A DNA stretch of 64,000 bases from a candidate division Zixibacteria bacterium RBG-1. Lineage in GTDB: Bacteria > Zixibacteria > MSB-5A5 > DSPP01 > RBG-1. The stretch lies in the NCBI GenBank assembly GCA_000447245.1, contig AUYT01000001.1:1358001-1422000 (forward strand), written 5' to 3'. A program made the translations under genes and the position numbers. Positions 53,513 to 62,239 of this stretch are shown here, piece by piece (position 1 is the stretch's first letter; each line of letters starts with the position of its first letter). Under the pieces are notes generated by a model that had not been told where the DNA came from, made no database searches, and saw nothing but the letters and a program-made list of their open reading frames with translations.

Positions 53513-53686
53513 CTTCCTCCTCGCTCTTGCGTTTACCTTTCTTATCGGCAAAGAGGCAAAATCTTGAGCAAAAACCAAGTTATTTGTGGAGATTTTTCAA
53601 GATTGAAAGGAAATTAAATTTATTGTGCAAATTTAACGCTCAGAAAAAGAAATTGAGAGATTTTTTTAGCTTTGAGATATTAAAAT

Positions 53687-54304
53687 TTAGGGTTGGCAGA
53701 TTTTACAGGGACTAAACCCCTGTTTCAGGGCTTGGTCTTTGGTTTTGAAAATTATCAAATCTTTTTGAGGTGCAGACAAAATGACAGTGCAGCTGGGTCG
53801 GTGGAATCTTTTGGAGCCACGGCGGGCTAAGTAATTTTTCTCCGGCTTTTTGGCTTCAGACCAGATTCCCAATTTCTTCTCTTTTGCTTCACTCTGCAAT
53901 TTTAAGAAATATTCTGTGTGTTTTACGTTCGGTGGAACTGTGTACAAATTCGCCAGACCATTTCTAACCAGCTCGGCGTTGACAAAGGTCTCCCCTACAT
54001 AAACATATGCCAAAGTTCTTCCATATTTATCTTTTCTCTGGAGGTCAAATTCTATTCGAATTTCTTTTGACTCAACTAATTTTTGGTTCAGCTCTTTGGC
54101 TTCCAGATAAAAAGGTTGATCTTTTTCAGGAGTATCTATCCCGACATATCTGAAGTGTTCTCCGGATTCCAAAACTATAGTATCACCGTCAATTACTTCT
54201 TTTACCTTAATACCTTTAGAAAAAACCAGAGATTCTATAAAAAGACTCAGGGTGATGGTCAGTAAAAACCAGCTTAAATATTTTCTCGCCATTTTATTAA
54301 ACAT
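53687..54304 (-). CDS. Thermonuclease (SNase) with C-terminal Ada-like zinc-binding tail
   Basis: 205 aa. N-terminal helix (about 8-27, signal or anchor), SNase domain (about 30-145: VKEVIDGDTIVLESGE, YVGIDTPEKD, YGRTLAYVYVGETFVN), then a tail with RFHRPSCTV ... GFSPCKICQ, the His/Cys set of the Ada metal-binding type. Staphylococcal-type nucleases cut DNA and RNA with calcium. It lies 13 bp after rad50 and is co-transcribed with the end-resection genes, so a part in DNA metabolism is possible, though the N-terminal helix suggests export. Confidence 0.85.
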   Translation of the reverse strand: MFNKMARKYLSWFLLTITLSLFIESLVFSKGIKVKEVIDGDTIVLESGEHFRYVGIDTPEKDQPFYLEAKELNQKLVESKEIRIEFDLQRKDKYGRTLAYVYVGETFVNAELVRNGLANLYTVPPNVKHTEYFLKLQSEAKEKKLGIWSEAKKPEKNYLARRGSKRFHRPSCTVILSAPQKDLIIFKTKDQALKQGFSPCKICQP

Positions 54305-54317
54305 AAATGTTATTCAT

Positions 54318-56711
54318 TCATTGCATTACAATTTGACTTGTACCGTCTTCATTTTCTACCACTGTGATTAAATTATCCACTGAATCTTTTATATCTTCGA
54401 TATGAGTGATCAAAAAGATTTGTCGGAAGCGTCCTTTCAAGGTAGCCAAAGCTTTCAAAATGTTTTCCTTTCTCTGAATATCCTGGGAGCCAAATACTTC
54501 GTCTAACATAATGAAGGAAAATTCAGCCCCGCTGGATTCGGCAATCATTCTGGAGATTGCCAGCCGTAAACATAAATTGGCCAAATCCTTTTCCCCGCCG
54601 GAAAATCTTTCCAAAGCGAACTTTTGCCCATTATCATAGATTAAAGTTTCATAGTTTTCATCCAATTCTAAATCAGAGTACTTGCCTTCGGTCATTTCAG
54701 CCAAAAGCTGTTTGGCTACCCGAGCCAGGGTGGGTCTGATTCTTCCGATTAAATGCAGCTTAAAATCTGTCAAAATTAAAGATAGCTTTTCTAAGTACAA
54801 TCTTTCCAGCTCCAAAGATTTTATCTCCTTTTCCAACGTCACATTCTGTTCGATTTGTTTTTCCAGCGATTCCCTTTCCTGCAAAATAAGTCTTTCCTGA
54901 TAAATTAGATCTTTGACGGACAATTGAAGGTCAAAAACCTTCTGCCTCATGTTCTCTAGTTCTACACTTTTTTGCTTAAAAACCGGCTCTTCGAAGGCAA
55001 GTTGTATCAATTCTACCTCCAATTTTTGCACCTCACCTAGAATAATTTGTTCTCTTTGGGTCAGCTCTGCAATTTCTTTTTCCACCAGGGGTAACTCTTT
55101 AATTTTTTGATTAAGTTCCTGAAACTTTTCTTTATTCTTTTCAATCAGCTCAAGCTTAGCTTTCAGCTGCAAGTGTTGCTGGGAATCATAATTGACCCCA
55201 CCTAATTCTTCCAATTTAGAGCGTAAATTAGCAATTTGTTCGTCTTTTTCTTTTACCTGCTTTTCTAGGTTTTCGTATTCCCCCTGTGATTTCATTTTAT
55301 TCTTATGTTCTGCTTCCAGTTTCTCTTTTTGAAATAGAATTTCCACCTTACTTTTCTTTAATTGATTGATAACCTTTTCTTCTTCGCTTTTCCGCTGTCC
55401 GCACTCTGCTATTTTCATTTCAAGTTTTCGAAATTCTCCCTGTATATGCTCTCTAATATCTTCGAAATCTTTCCCTAGGGGTCTTAAGCAAAACTCGCAA
55501 ATCGACTGTGGTCCCAATTTTTCAATTTTTTCCAGTTGCCCTTTTAATTTTGAGCTCTGGTCCAGCCAAGACCTCAATTCGGCCTGGAAGCTGGAAAAGT
55601 TTTGCTGATGCGTCTCCAGGTCCGACTCTATCTGGTTTATTTTGGATTTATGACACTCCAGATTTCTTCTCAATTCCGGCTCCAGCAAAATTTCCTTCAA
55701 TAAAATTTGAATCCGGGCCCAGCCCTGCGCTGTTTCCTTTAAGCTTTTGTCGTATTGTTCCTGATAATTCTGCTTTTGCTGGGACTTTAGTTTTAACTGC
55801 TCATAACCATCCAAGGCACTTTTGGTTATCTCGTATTTCTCAACTTCCGGTTTAAGGATTTCTGATTCCGGAATTAGACTTGAAATCCTACACTTATCTG
55901 CCATTTTCTTGGTAATTTGTTCTTCTAACCCTTTGGATTCGGTTTTCTTGAGATTTATTTTTTCATTTAGTTGTTTGTACTGCTCTGATTTCTGTTTGAG
56001 AGAATCAACCGCAGCAGTTAGTTCTTTATATTTCACCTGAAGCACTTTCAAATCTAATTCCAAATTCTCCTTCTTCGCCTTTAGCTCATTTAATCCTTTT
56101 TCTTTTTGTAATTTCTGCTGCTCCAATTCCAGTTTATCCTTTAGAAATCCCCGGGCGGTCTCCAGTTTGGTTTCTAAATCTCTTTTGTCGGCTCTTAAGT
56201 TTTGAATAGAGTACTCGATATCCTCAATCCCTAACATCCGGGCTAAAACCTCTTTCCTTTTGTGCGGCTGATAATCGGTCAAGGCATTCAGCTCTTTTTG
56301 ACGGGCAAAAAAGCTGGTCAGAAATGATTTCCAGTCCATTTTTAGTGTTTTCTCTACCAATTCATTAACCGCAGTCACACCTTTAGCAGCTACTTGATTG
56401 TTGATGAAAAGTGAAGCTTCTCCGGCACCGGAAACTCCTCTGAGTTCTCGGACCACACGATAATTATCCCCCTGTAATTGAAAATCCAAAATCACCCGAC
56501 AGACCTCGGTATTAGATGCAGAATCCCTTTTTATTTCTTCCTTACCTGTTCGGGCTACTTCATTTCCATACAAAACCCAGGCAATCGCTTCTACCAATGA
56601 GGATTTTCCGGCTCCGTTGCTGCCGATAATTCCCACCAGTCCATCCGGAAATTGAATCTCCGCCTGCTCAAATTTTCGGTAATTTTCTAGAGTAATGGCC
56701 TGCAGATACAT
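54318..56711 (-). CDS. Rad50/SbcC-type SMC-like ATPase
   Basis: 797 aa. Walker A GSNGAGKSS (30-38), long coiled coils (about 180-640) broken by a zinc hook CEFC (Cys405, Cys408), then signature LERFSGGEKDLANL, Walker B FIMLDEVFG and the D-loop. The size matches archaeal Rad50 (about 880 aa) better than E. coli SbcC (1048). It forms the ATP-driven complex with the nuclease encoded 2 bp upstream, processing double-strand ends and hairpins. The neighbours herA and nurA favour the Mre11-Rad50-HerA-NurA pathway. Confidence 0.9.
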   Translation of the reverse strand: MYLQAITLENYRKFEQAEIQFPDGLVGIIGSNGAGKSSLVEAIAWVLYGNEVARTGKEEIKRDSASNTEVCRVILDFQLQGDNYRVVRELRGVSGAGEASLFINNQVAAKGVTAVNELVEKTLKMDWKSFLTSFFARQKELNALTDYQPHKRKEVLARMLGIEDIEYSIQNLRADKRDLETKLETARGFLKDKLELEQQKLQKEKGLNELKAKKENLELDLKVLQVKYKELTAAVDSLKQKSEQYKQLNEKINLKKTESKGLEEQITKKMADKCRISSLIPESEILKPEVEKYEITKSALDGYEQLKLKSQQKQNYQEQYDKSLKETAQGWARIQILLKEILLEPELRRNLECHKSKINQIESDLETHQQNFSSFQAELRSWLDQSSKLKGQLEKIEKLGPQSICEFCLRPLGKDFEDIREHIQGEFRKLEMKIAECGQRKSEEEKVINQLKKSKVEILFQKEKLEAEHKNKMKSQGEYENLEKQVKEKDEQIANLRSKLEELGGVNYDSQQHLQLKAKLELIEKNKEKFQELNQKIKELPLVEKEIAELTQREQIILGEVQKLEVELIQLAFEEPVFKQKSVELENMRQKVFDLQLSVKDLIYQERLILQERESLEKQIEQNVTLEKEIKSLELERLYLEKLSLILTDFKLHLIGRIRPTLARVAKQLLAEMTEGKYSDLELDENYETLIYDNGQKFALERFSGGEKDLANLCLRLAISRMIAESSGAEFSFIMLDEVFGSQDIQRKENILKALATLKGRFRQIFLITHIEDIKDSVDNLITVVENEDGTSQIVMQ

Positions 56712-56713
56712 AA

Positions 56714-57838
56714 TTAATCTTCCACGGATTTATTTTCAGTCAGGTATTTTAACCCTAAATTCTGGAGCCGGATTCTGTCTAAATTCTCAAGGGGGATTGA
56801 ATTTAAATACTCCACAAATTCTTGATTCAATCTTCCGATGGAGGAAGAAAGAGCCAAAACCTGGTGGTCGTCCTCTTTTCTTTCAAACCTCAAATCACAA
56901 TAAAAAGCCGGCGCTTTGAGCTCGTTAATTTTTTTGAATGGCAAAAGATTGTAGGTATGTTCAGAGATATTTTTAATTTTCAATCTGACAATTTTATCTC
57001 TAATTTGTTCTGACTGTAGAATCATCTCAAGTTTTTCTAACACCTGATTATGATCCATATCCGAAGCATCCAGCTCAGCCAAATCCAGCATTTCACGGGC
57101 GGGAACTTTATAAAAAATTATCTTTTTATTTCTCAAATCTACTTCCAAAAATCCCTTATCCTGTCCAATTTCATTAAAAGAAAGCCGTTCTGTTGAACCG
57201 ACGTAGAATACATTTTGCCGGACTTGAGCATATTTATGGTAATGACCTAAAGCCACATAATCAAAACCCAGATTAAAAAGTGAATCCGGAATCTCCTGTT
57301 CGGCAAACTCTCCCATAGAGAATTCTTTTATTCCAGCCACGACTCCATGCAGCATCAGAATATTGAAATTCTTCTCCCGGTCGGTTCTGATTTTTGCCAA
57401 CTCCTCCTGAAAACTGTCGTTGGTCAAACAATGAGGGATAGCATGAATACAGATCGAATCAATTGAAACAGTTTCATATTTTCCTTTAAAGACCGGATAA
57501 ATGTTGGGGAACACTTCCAAAACAGACAGAACCGAACCTATGGCTCGTTGTTTGGGGGCATCATGGTTGCCGGAGATGATAACTACTTTGATATTGGCCT
57601 GGGATAATTTTAAAAATTGCTTGATGGCAAAAGTCAGAATCCGGTTGGAAGGTCGAACGGAATGAAATAAATCCCCGGAATGCAAAACCACCTGCGGCTG
57701 TAATTCTAAAATTTTATCAATGGCCCAGGCAAAAGAATTGCAGATATCTTCTTCTCTTTGGTTAACTCCAGAAGCAGAAACCCTACGACCGAAACCCGCA
57801 GCACCTAAGTGTGTATCAGAGATATGAACAAATTTCAT
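56714..57838 (-). CDS. Mre11/SbcD-type double-strand-break nuclease
   Basis: 374 aa metallophosphoesterase with all five motifs: ISDTHLGAAG, HSGDLFHSVRP, ISGNHDAPKQ, LMLHGVVAG and GHYHKYAQV. Its residues bind two Mn ions for 3'-5' exonuclease and endonuclease action. The C-terminal 130 residues include the capping and Rad50-binding parts. It sits between herA (26 bp) and rad50 (2 bp). Confidence 0.92.
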   Translation of the reverse strand: MKFVHISDTHLGAAGFGRRVSASGVNQREEDICNSFAWAIDKILELQPQVVLHSGDLFHSVRPSNRILTFAIKQFLKLSQANIKVVIISGNHDAPKQRAIGSVLSVLEVFPNIYPVFKGKYETVSIDSICIHAIPHCLTNDSFQEELAKIRTDREKNFNILMLHGVVAGIKEFSMGEFAEQEIPDSLFNLGFDYVALGHYHKYAQVRQNVFYVGSTERLSFNEIGQDKGFLEVDLRNKKIIFYKVPAREMLDLAELDASDMDHNQVLEKLEMILQSEQIRDKIVRLKIKNISEHTYNLLPFKKINELKAPAFYCDLRFERKEDDHQVLALSSSIGRLNQEFVEYLNSIPLENLDRIRLQNLGLKYLTENKSVED

Positions 57839-57864
57839 CCTTGAATATAGGCATTAAGCTAGAA

Positions 57865-59418
57865 TTATCCAAAAAACTCTTCATCAATTTTTACCGTCAC
57901 TTTTTCATTTTTCTCCTTGGTCTTGACCCAATTTTCGTAGAGATGCACCTTCACCGGAATTGCAAAAGGAGTGGTGGGAGAGGTAATCAGGGCCTCACCG
58001 GCTTCCAACATTTGAATCTCTGTGGTCAAATCCGAAATGTCCTGCTTGGCGCTGGCCTTAAGAATATTTCGGTCGCGCTCGTCTGCCAGACCTAAAATGA
58101 AAAGAGTATTGAATTGTGACAAAAGCTCTTCATTTATCAATTTTGGCTGTTGAGTGATTGCACATAAACCGGTTTTGAATTTTCGGCCTTCACGGGAAAT
58201 CTGGGCAAAGATATTGATATCCGATTCCCCTTTCTGGGATAAAACCCTTTGGGCTTCCTCCATCACAATTAAAGTAGGGAAAATCTTTTTGAATTTATCC
58301 GGTTCAGTATAAGCTTCTTTATTGTAATTAAAAACTGCTCTGGCTAAAACAGCCGAGACCAAAAGTTCTTCCTGTTCGGACATATTGGAGGTATCCACCA
58401 GAACAATCCTGCCTGCCCTCAAATCATTTATGACGTTATGCGTGATGGACAAATGGGGGTCTTTATGAATGAAGGGTAAATTCAAAATATGCTCTGCCCG
58501 TCTTTGAATAACTCCCAAGGTTTGCTCAAAGAAACCGCCACCGGTGGTTAACTCAAAAGCTAAGGTTTTGGTATCTGCTGATACTACTCTTTCTAACCAT
58601 TCCCTTCCGAATTTATAAGCAATGGCATATAGCGCCTCTACCTGTGGCTGAGTAAACCCGTAAATATGCCTAATATCTTTGATTTCAATTTCCCTTGAGG
58701 AAATTTTTAACTGATTATGAGGACCCCTTAAACTTCTGGAACTGTAAATTCTCAATCTTTCCGTTGCCAAAGGATGGTTAATCAAACCCAGACGGTTCGG
58801 CTCCCCACCGCCGTCGTAATACTCACCGTGAGGGTCTAAGATTAATAGCGAATATTTTCCGGTTCCCATAGCTGATGAAGCCAAGACTTTCATCAGATTA
58901 GATTTTCCCATGCCGGTGGTGGCGAAAATCCCAATATGATAGGGAAAAATTTCTCCCGAAATTCCTACAGTAAAATCTAAAACCTCCTCACCGGAACGGA
59001 GTTTTCCGATTTCGACATTCCCCATGTATTTTTTCAGAAATAGAAAATCTTCGGAGTTGGGATGTCTGACAATGGAAAAATGAGCCGGAATGGTTTTGGG
59101 TTTACGGAAGGCATTCTCTTTGATATAACCCAGGGGAACACATTTTCCGACTTTGTATAACCTTCTTTCTTTTTCGGAGAATTGATAACTTTCACCTTTC
59201 AAATCTAAAAACATCATATTTCCGGCCGTTCTTTCAGCCCAGTTAGGGTCGGAAGCTTCAGCCCCGTAGCTGACTTCCACTACTCGCAAGTAAAAGGGAT
59301 ATTTTTTATCTTCATCAAGGGCAACTAAAATATCACCTAGATGTAGGTCAATTTCATAGAAAGAACGGAAATAAATTTCAGTTATTTTTCTTCCTATTAT
59401 TCTTCCCTGATAATCCAT
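57865..59418 (-). CDS. HerA-like DNA translocase
   Basis: 517 aa hexameric FtsK/HerA-superfamily ATPase. N-terminal HAS-barrel (about 1-110), Walker A ATTGMGKSN (166-174), LLILDPHGEY, and Walker B LIVMEEAQ with Glu387/Glu388. In archaea HerA forms a ring with a NurA dimer and resects DNA ends after Mre11-Rad50. Here nurA is two genes upstream, separated by the PH protein, and mre11-rad50 follow directly. The gene joins the PH gene without a gap. Confidence 0.92.
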   Translation of the reverse strand: MDYQGRIIGRKITEIYFRSFYEIDLHLGDILVALDEDKKYPFYLRVVEVSYGAEASDPNWAERTAGNMMFLDLKGESYQFSEKERRLYKVGKCVPLGYIKENAFRKPKTIPAHFSIVRHPNSEDFLFLKKYMGNVEIGKLRSGEEVLDFTVGISGEIFPYHIGIFATTGMGKSNLMKVLASSAMGTGKYSLLILDPHGEYYDGGGEPNRLGLINHPLATERLRIYSSRSLRGPHNQLKISSREIEIKDIRHIYGFTQPQVEALYAIAYKFGREWLERVVSADTKTLAFELTTGGGFFEQTLGVIQRRAEHILNLPFIHKDPHLSITHNVINDLRAGRIVLVDTSNMSEQEELLVSAVLARAVFNYNKEAYTEPDKFKKIFPTLIVMEEAQRVLSQKGESDINIFAQISREGRKFKTGLCAITQQPKLINEELLSQFNTLFILGLADERDRNILKASAKQDISDLTTEIQMLEAGEALITSPTTPFAIPVKVHLYENWVKTKEKNEKVTVKIDEEFFG

Positions 59419-59913
59419 TTATCCTTTCTTAATCCTTTCCTGTAAAAGTTGCACGAACAAATCCGGTTTTTCCGGACTGATGACATAATTTTTATCCGCG
59501 ACAATGAGGACCGAATTTTTCCGGCTGGTGATGTATCTTTTGTGAACCTTCAGCCGGCCCGAATAAAAAGTGCCGAAAAAGCCGAACAGCCCGCCGGAGC
59601 CGAACAAGCGCAAACATTTTAAACTGGCGGCCTGCGGGTCAATCTTGACCTCTCTTATTTTATCCAAAGCAATCATCACTGGTTTAAGCTTCCGATTGAT
59701 AATCAAATAGTCCGGCGTTATTTCATACCCCAAGGGAGAATAAGCATAAGTAAGATAAATCAATATTACAGAAAACGCCAGCATTGAAATCTTGAACCAG
59801 TCAGGAATCAGCTCTGCTACTGCCAGAACTATCAAAGCGGCGGCTAAAATTACAATCGTACCCCAGGTTATAAATTTCACCAGGTTGTCATATGGGGATT
59901 TGAATTTATACAT
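59419..59913 (-). CDS. Small PH-domain-like membrane protein in the herA-nurA operon
   Basis: 164 aa. Two membrane helices (about 13-30 and 37-55) near the N-terminus, then a bacterial PH-like (bPH2) beta domain (about 60-155: PLGYEITPDYLIINRKL, RLKVHKRYITSRKNSVLIV). Such proteins are usually of unknown role. Its stop abuts the herA start and nurA is 15 bp upstream, so the three genes are surely co-transcribed. A membrane anchor or docking role for HerA-NurA is possible but speculative. Confidence 0.75.
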   Translation of the reverse strand: MYKFKSPYDNLVKFITWGTIVILAAALIVLAVAELIPDWFKISMLAFSVILIYLTYAYSPLGYEITPDYLIINRKLKPVMIALDKIREVKIDPQAASLKCLRLFGSGGLFGFFGTFYSGRLKVHKRYITSRKNSVLIVADKNYVISPEKPDLFVQLLQERIKKG

Positions 59914-59928
59914 TCAACTAAGGAAAAA

Positions 59929-60987
59929 TCATTTATTCAAATCCGCATTCAAAATATGGTGGAAATCCATAAAAAGCAAATCCCAGTCTGCCTGAGAAAT
60001 TCCGGTTTCCAGAGCTTTGGACTGCAAACGGTTTTTGATATCCTCAATTTCAGACGGGGGGATTCTGACCTGACTATGAATGGCGGCTAAAGGATAAGGA
60101 TATCCCAAATAGGCCGGGTCAGAGGAGAGTTCCGAAAGACAGCTGAAAATGATTTCCGGTTTGACTCTATCCAAGCGGTTCACATCCACCCTGAAACCGA
60201 AATCCGCAGCCCGCTTCAATTTCGATACATAAATCACCCCGAACCAGTTGGAATTTTCAAACTCTTTCTGAACGTCCGTGAGCAAGCAGTACCAGCTTTT
60301 ATCTACTCCCAGTTTTTCCGCGGTTTTCAGCACCATCGGAATCAAAGGTGATTTTTTGCCCCAGTATAAGGTTGAACTTTTGCTTATTCCCACCAGATGA
60401 ATCTTTTTTTCGAAGGCTCTTTGAGTGAGTCGGTTTAAAAAACTGTAGGGAGGCACTATGCTGGCCCGCAGGGAACCATCAATCAGAATTACATCCCCCT
60501 CGTTTAGTTTTTCCACCAGCTCCACGGCCAAACTCCATTCCGAGAAAAGGCGCAGTCGGTCCAGGATTTTGGACATTTCCGGAGTTTCACTGGGATTTTC
60601 CCGGGCCAGTTTAAAAAAGGCGTTTTTATATTTTGCTTCCATATTTCCGTAGGAAACTATTTCCAGAGCTATGGGATTAATTTTTTCCTCCACCCTTTTT
60701 TGGTTCTGAAAAATTACATAGCCGCTGCGGTAGACTCCCAGAACAAAGGAACGGGCGGATAAAAAAGTGGCGCTTCCTCCGTCAATGGCCGCCACCCTTC
60801 CACTAAAAGGAAGGGGGGGGATTTCCTTGAAGGAAAGTTTCTTCAGTTTTTTATCTAATACTAAAGTTTCCTTGTCTTCGTCTTCCGATTCAATTTCAAC
60901 ATAATCCGGCTCATCCTGCAAAGCCTCTTTGATGAATTGAGCGGCTGTTATTAATTGCTGGTCTATATTTTCCTTTAGCAAGTTCAT
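59929..60987 (-). CDS. NurA-family nuclease
   Basis: 352 aa. RNase H-like fold with the metal ligands Asp69 (AAIDGGSATF) and Asp170 (VILIDGSL), and the C-terminal LGYPYPLAAIHSQVRI segment diagnostic of NurA. NurA is a 5'-3' exonuclease of archaea that works with HerA. The N-terminal 60 residues are helical and acidic. It is the first gene of nurA-PH-herA-mre11-rad50-SNase, and the whole group probably forms one operon. Confidence 0.88.
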   Translation of the reverse strand: MNLLKENIDQQLITAAQFIKEALQDEPDYVEIESEDEDKETLVLDKKLKKLSFKEIPPLPFSGRVAAIDGGSATFLSARSFVLGVYRSGYVIFQNQKRVEEKINPIALEIVSYGNMEAKYKNAFFKLARENPSETPEMSKILDRLRLFSEWSLAVELVEKLNEGDVILIDGSLRASIVPPYSFLNRLTQRAFEKKIHLVGISKSSTLYWGKKSPLIPMVLKTAEKLGVDKSWYCLLTDVQKEFENSNWFGVIYVSKLKRAADFGFRVDVNRLDRVKPEIIFSCLSELSSDPAYLGYPYPLAAIHSQVRIPPSEIEDIKNRLQSKALETGISQADWDLLFMDFHHILNADLNK

Positions 60988-61038
60988 TCTATTTTTAACC
61001 CCCTTCTAGGATTTGTAAATTGTGCCTGGCACATGATT

Positions 61039-61794
61039 TCATTTTACTAATTTATAAACTGCGGCCATCCCTCCCATAACATTGTGGTAAGTTACCTCTT
61101 CAAAATCAAAAGTTTTTATGAATTTCACCACTTCTTTTTGTTTGGGAAATATTTTTAACGAATCCGGCAGATACTTGTAAGCATATTTCCTTTTGGTGAA
61201 AAATTGACTTATAAACGGCACCCATTTGTAAAAATATAAATAAAAGACTCTAGAAAACAAAATGTTTTCTGGATGGGCAATCTCCAAAAATGAGGCCGTG
61301 CCTCCTTTTTGCAGAACCCTCTTGGTCTCGCTGTAGAAATCAGCTTGAGACTCTAAGTTTCTCAAAGAAAAACCCAGCATCATACCGTCAAAAATTTCGG
61401 CTTTGAAGGGAAGTTTTTCTACATCCCCACAAACCAAATAGATTTGGGCTTTCTCTCCATAATTCTGTAATTTCTTTCTAGCCAGTACCAGCATTTCGTA
61501 GCTGAAATCACACAAAATTATCTTACCTTTGAAATTCTTATGTGAAAATAATGCCGAAGCCATATCCCCGGTACCGGCACATAAGTCCAGCACTAAATTG
61601 GAATATTCTAAATTCTCAGTGCTTTTTTTCCTCCAGGAGAAATCTAAATTGAAACTAATTATGCGGTTCAGGTGGTCGTAATCCGGGGCGATGTCTGAGA
61701 ACATTTTCCGCACAAAAGATTTTTTTTCATGCTGGTTGTAGTCGGTCACCATCAACTCCACCTGCTTTGAAAGTTTTGGCTCACTGCCATTCAT
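61039..61794 (-). CDS. Demethylmenaquinone/ubiquinone methyltransferase UbiE/MenG
   Basis: About 251 aa from ATG 61794; TTG 61800 or the ATG 16 codons further (behind GGTGGAG) are alternatives. SAM motif I LVLDLCAGTGDMASAL and SNIFSM-type family blocks IAPDYDHLNRIISFN, EKLPFKAEIFDGMMLGFSLRN are typical. It C-methylates demethylmenaquinone, pointing to menaquinone-based respiration. It overlaps the lipoprotein stop and lies 50 bp before nurA. Confidence 0.9.
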   Translation of the reverse strand: MNGSEPKLSKQVELMVTDYNQHEKKSFVRKMFSDIAPDYDHLNRIISFNLDFSWRKKSTENLEYSNLVLDLCAGTGDMASALFSHKNFKGKIILCDFSYEMLVLARKKLQNYGEKAQIYLVCGDVEKLPFKAEIFDGMMLGFSLRNLESQADFYSETKRVLQKGGTASFLEIAHPENILFSRVFYLYFYKWVPFISQFFTKRKYAYKYLPDSLKIFPKQKEVVKFIKTFDFEEVTYHNVMGGMAAVYKLVK

Positions 61795-62161
61795 AGTCAA
61801 CTATCCACCAATTGTTCTTATACTTTATCAGATACAGATTCATTTTCTGCTGAAATTTATCTGCTGTAATGGTAAAAATTATCTTGGCCTGGGAGTCGTG
61901 AATCTCAAATCTTTTGTCTGCTATGATAAGTTTTTTGATGTCCTGTGAAAAAATCTTATTAACCAATTCGGAGGGATCTTTTTGCAGCAGTTCCTTTTTC
62001 GGTACAAACAAGGAATCTAGCTGGGCAGAGTTCTTATTAATTAGAGCCAGCTGAAATCTGGTTAACTGGTTTTTGATTACAACAATATCATCCTGGGCTT
62101 TTTTGCAGTTGAAAATTAGAAATAGGCTTGCTAAAAAAAATAAGATGAAAACTTTTTTCAT
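61781..62161 (-). CDS. Small lipoprotein of unknown function
   Basis: 126 aa. Lipoprotein signal with cysteine 19 (LFLIFNC). The rest is a small alpha/beta domain (LTRFQLALINKNSAQLDSLF, FEIHDSQAKIIFTITA, KNNWWIVDYEWQ), reminiscent of NTF2-like or Cif-type periplasmic modules but not assigned. It overlaps ubiE by about 14 bp. Confidence 0.6.
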   Translation of the reverse strand: MKKVFILFFLASLFLIFNCKKAQDDIVVIKNQLTRFQLALINKNSAQLDSLFVPKKELLQKDPSELVNKIFSQDIKKLIIADKRFEIHDSQAKIIFTITADKFQQKMNLYLIKYKNNWWIVDYEWQ

Positions 62162-62239
62162 CTAGGTTTGATACGACCTCTCTGATTTTTGTACTATCAT
62201 AGCGACTGTATTGCACTAATCACTGAACACTAACCGCTC

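Noticed and set aside
53513-53578. Longer N-terminus of the orphan sigma-54 regulator
   Set aside because: The receiver domain starts at ATG 53512, which has a perfect GGAGGAAG just upstream; the extension is unrelated to the family.
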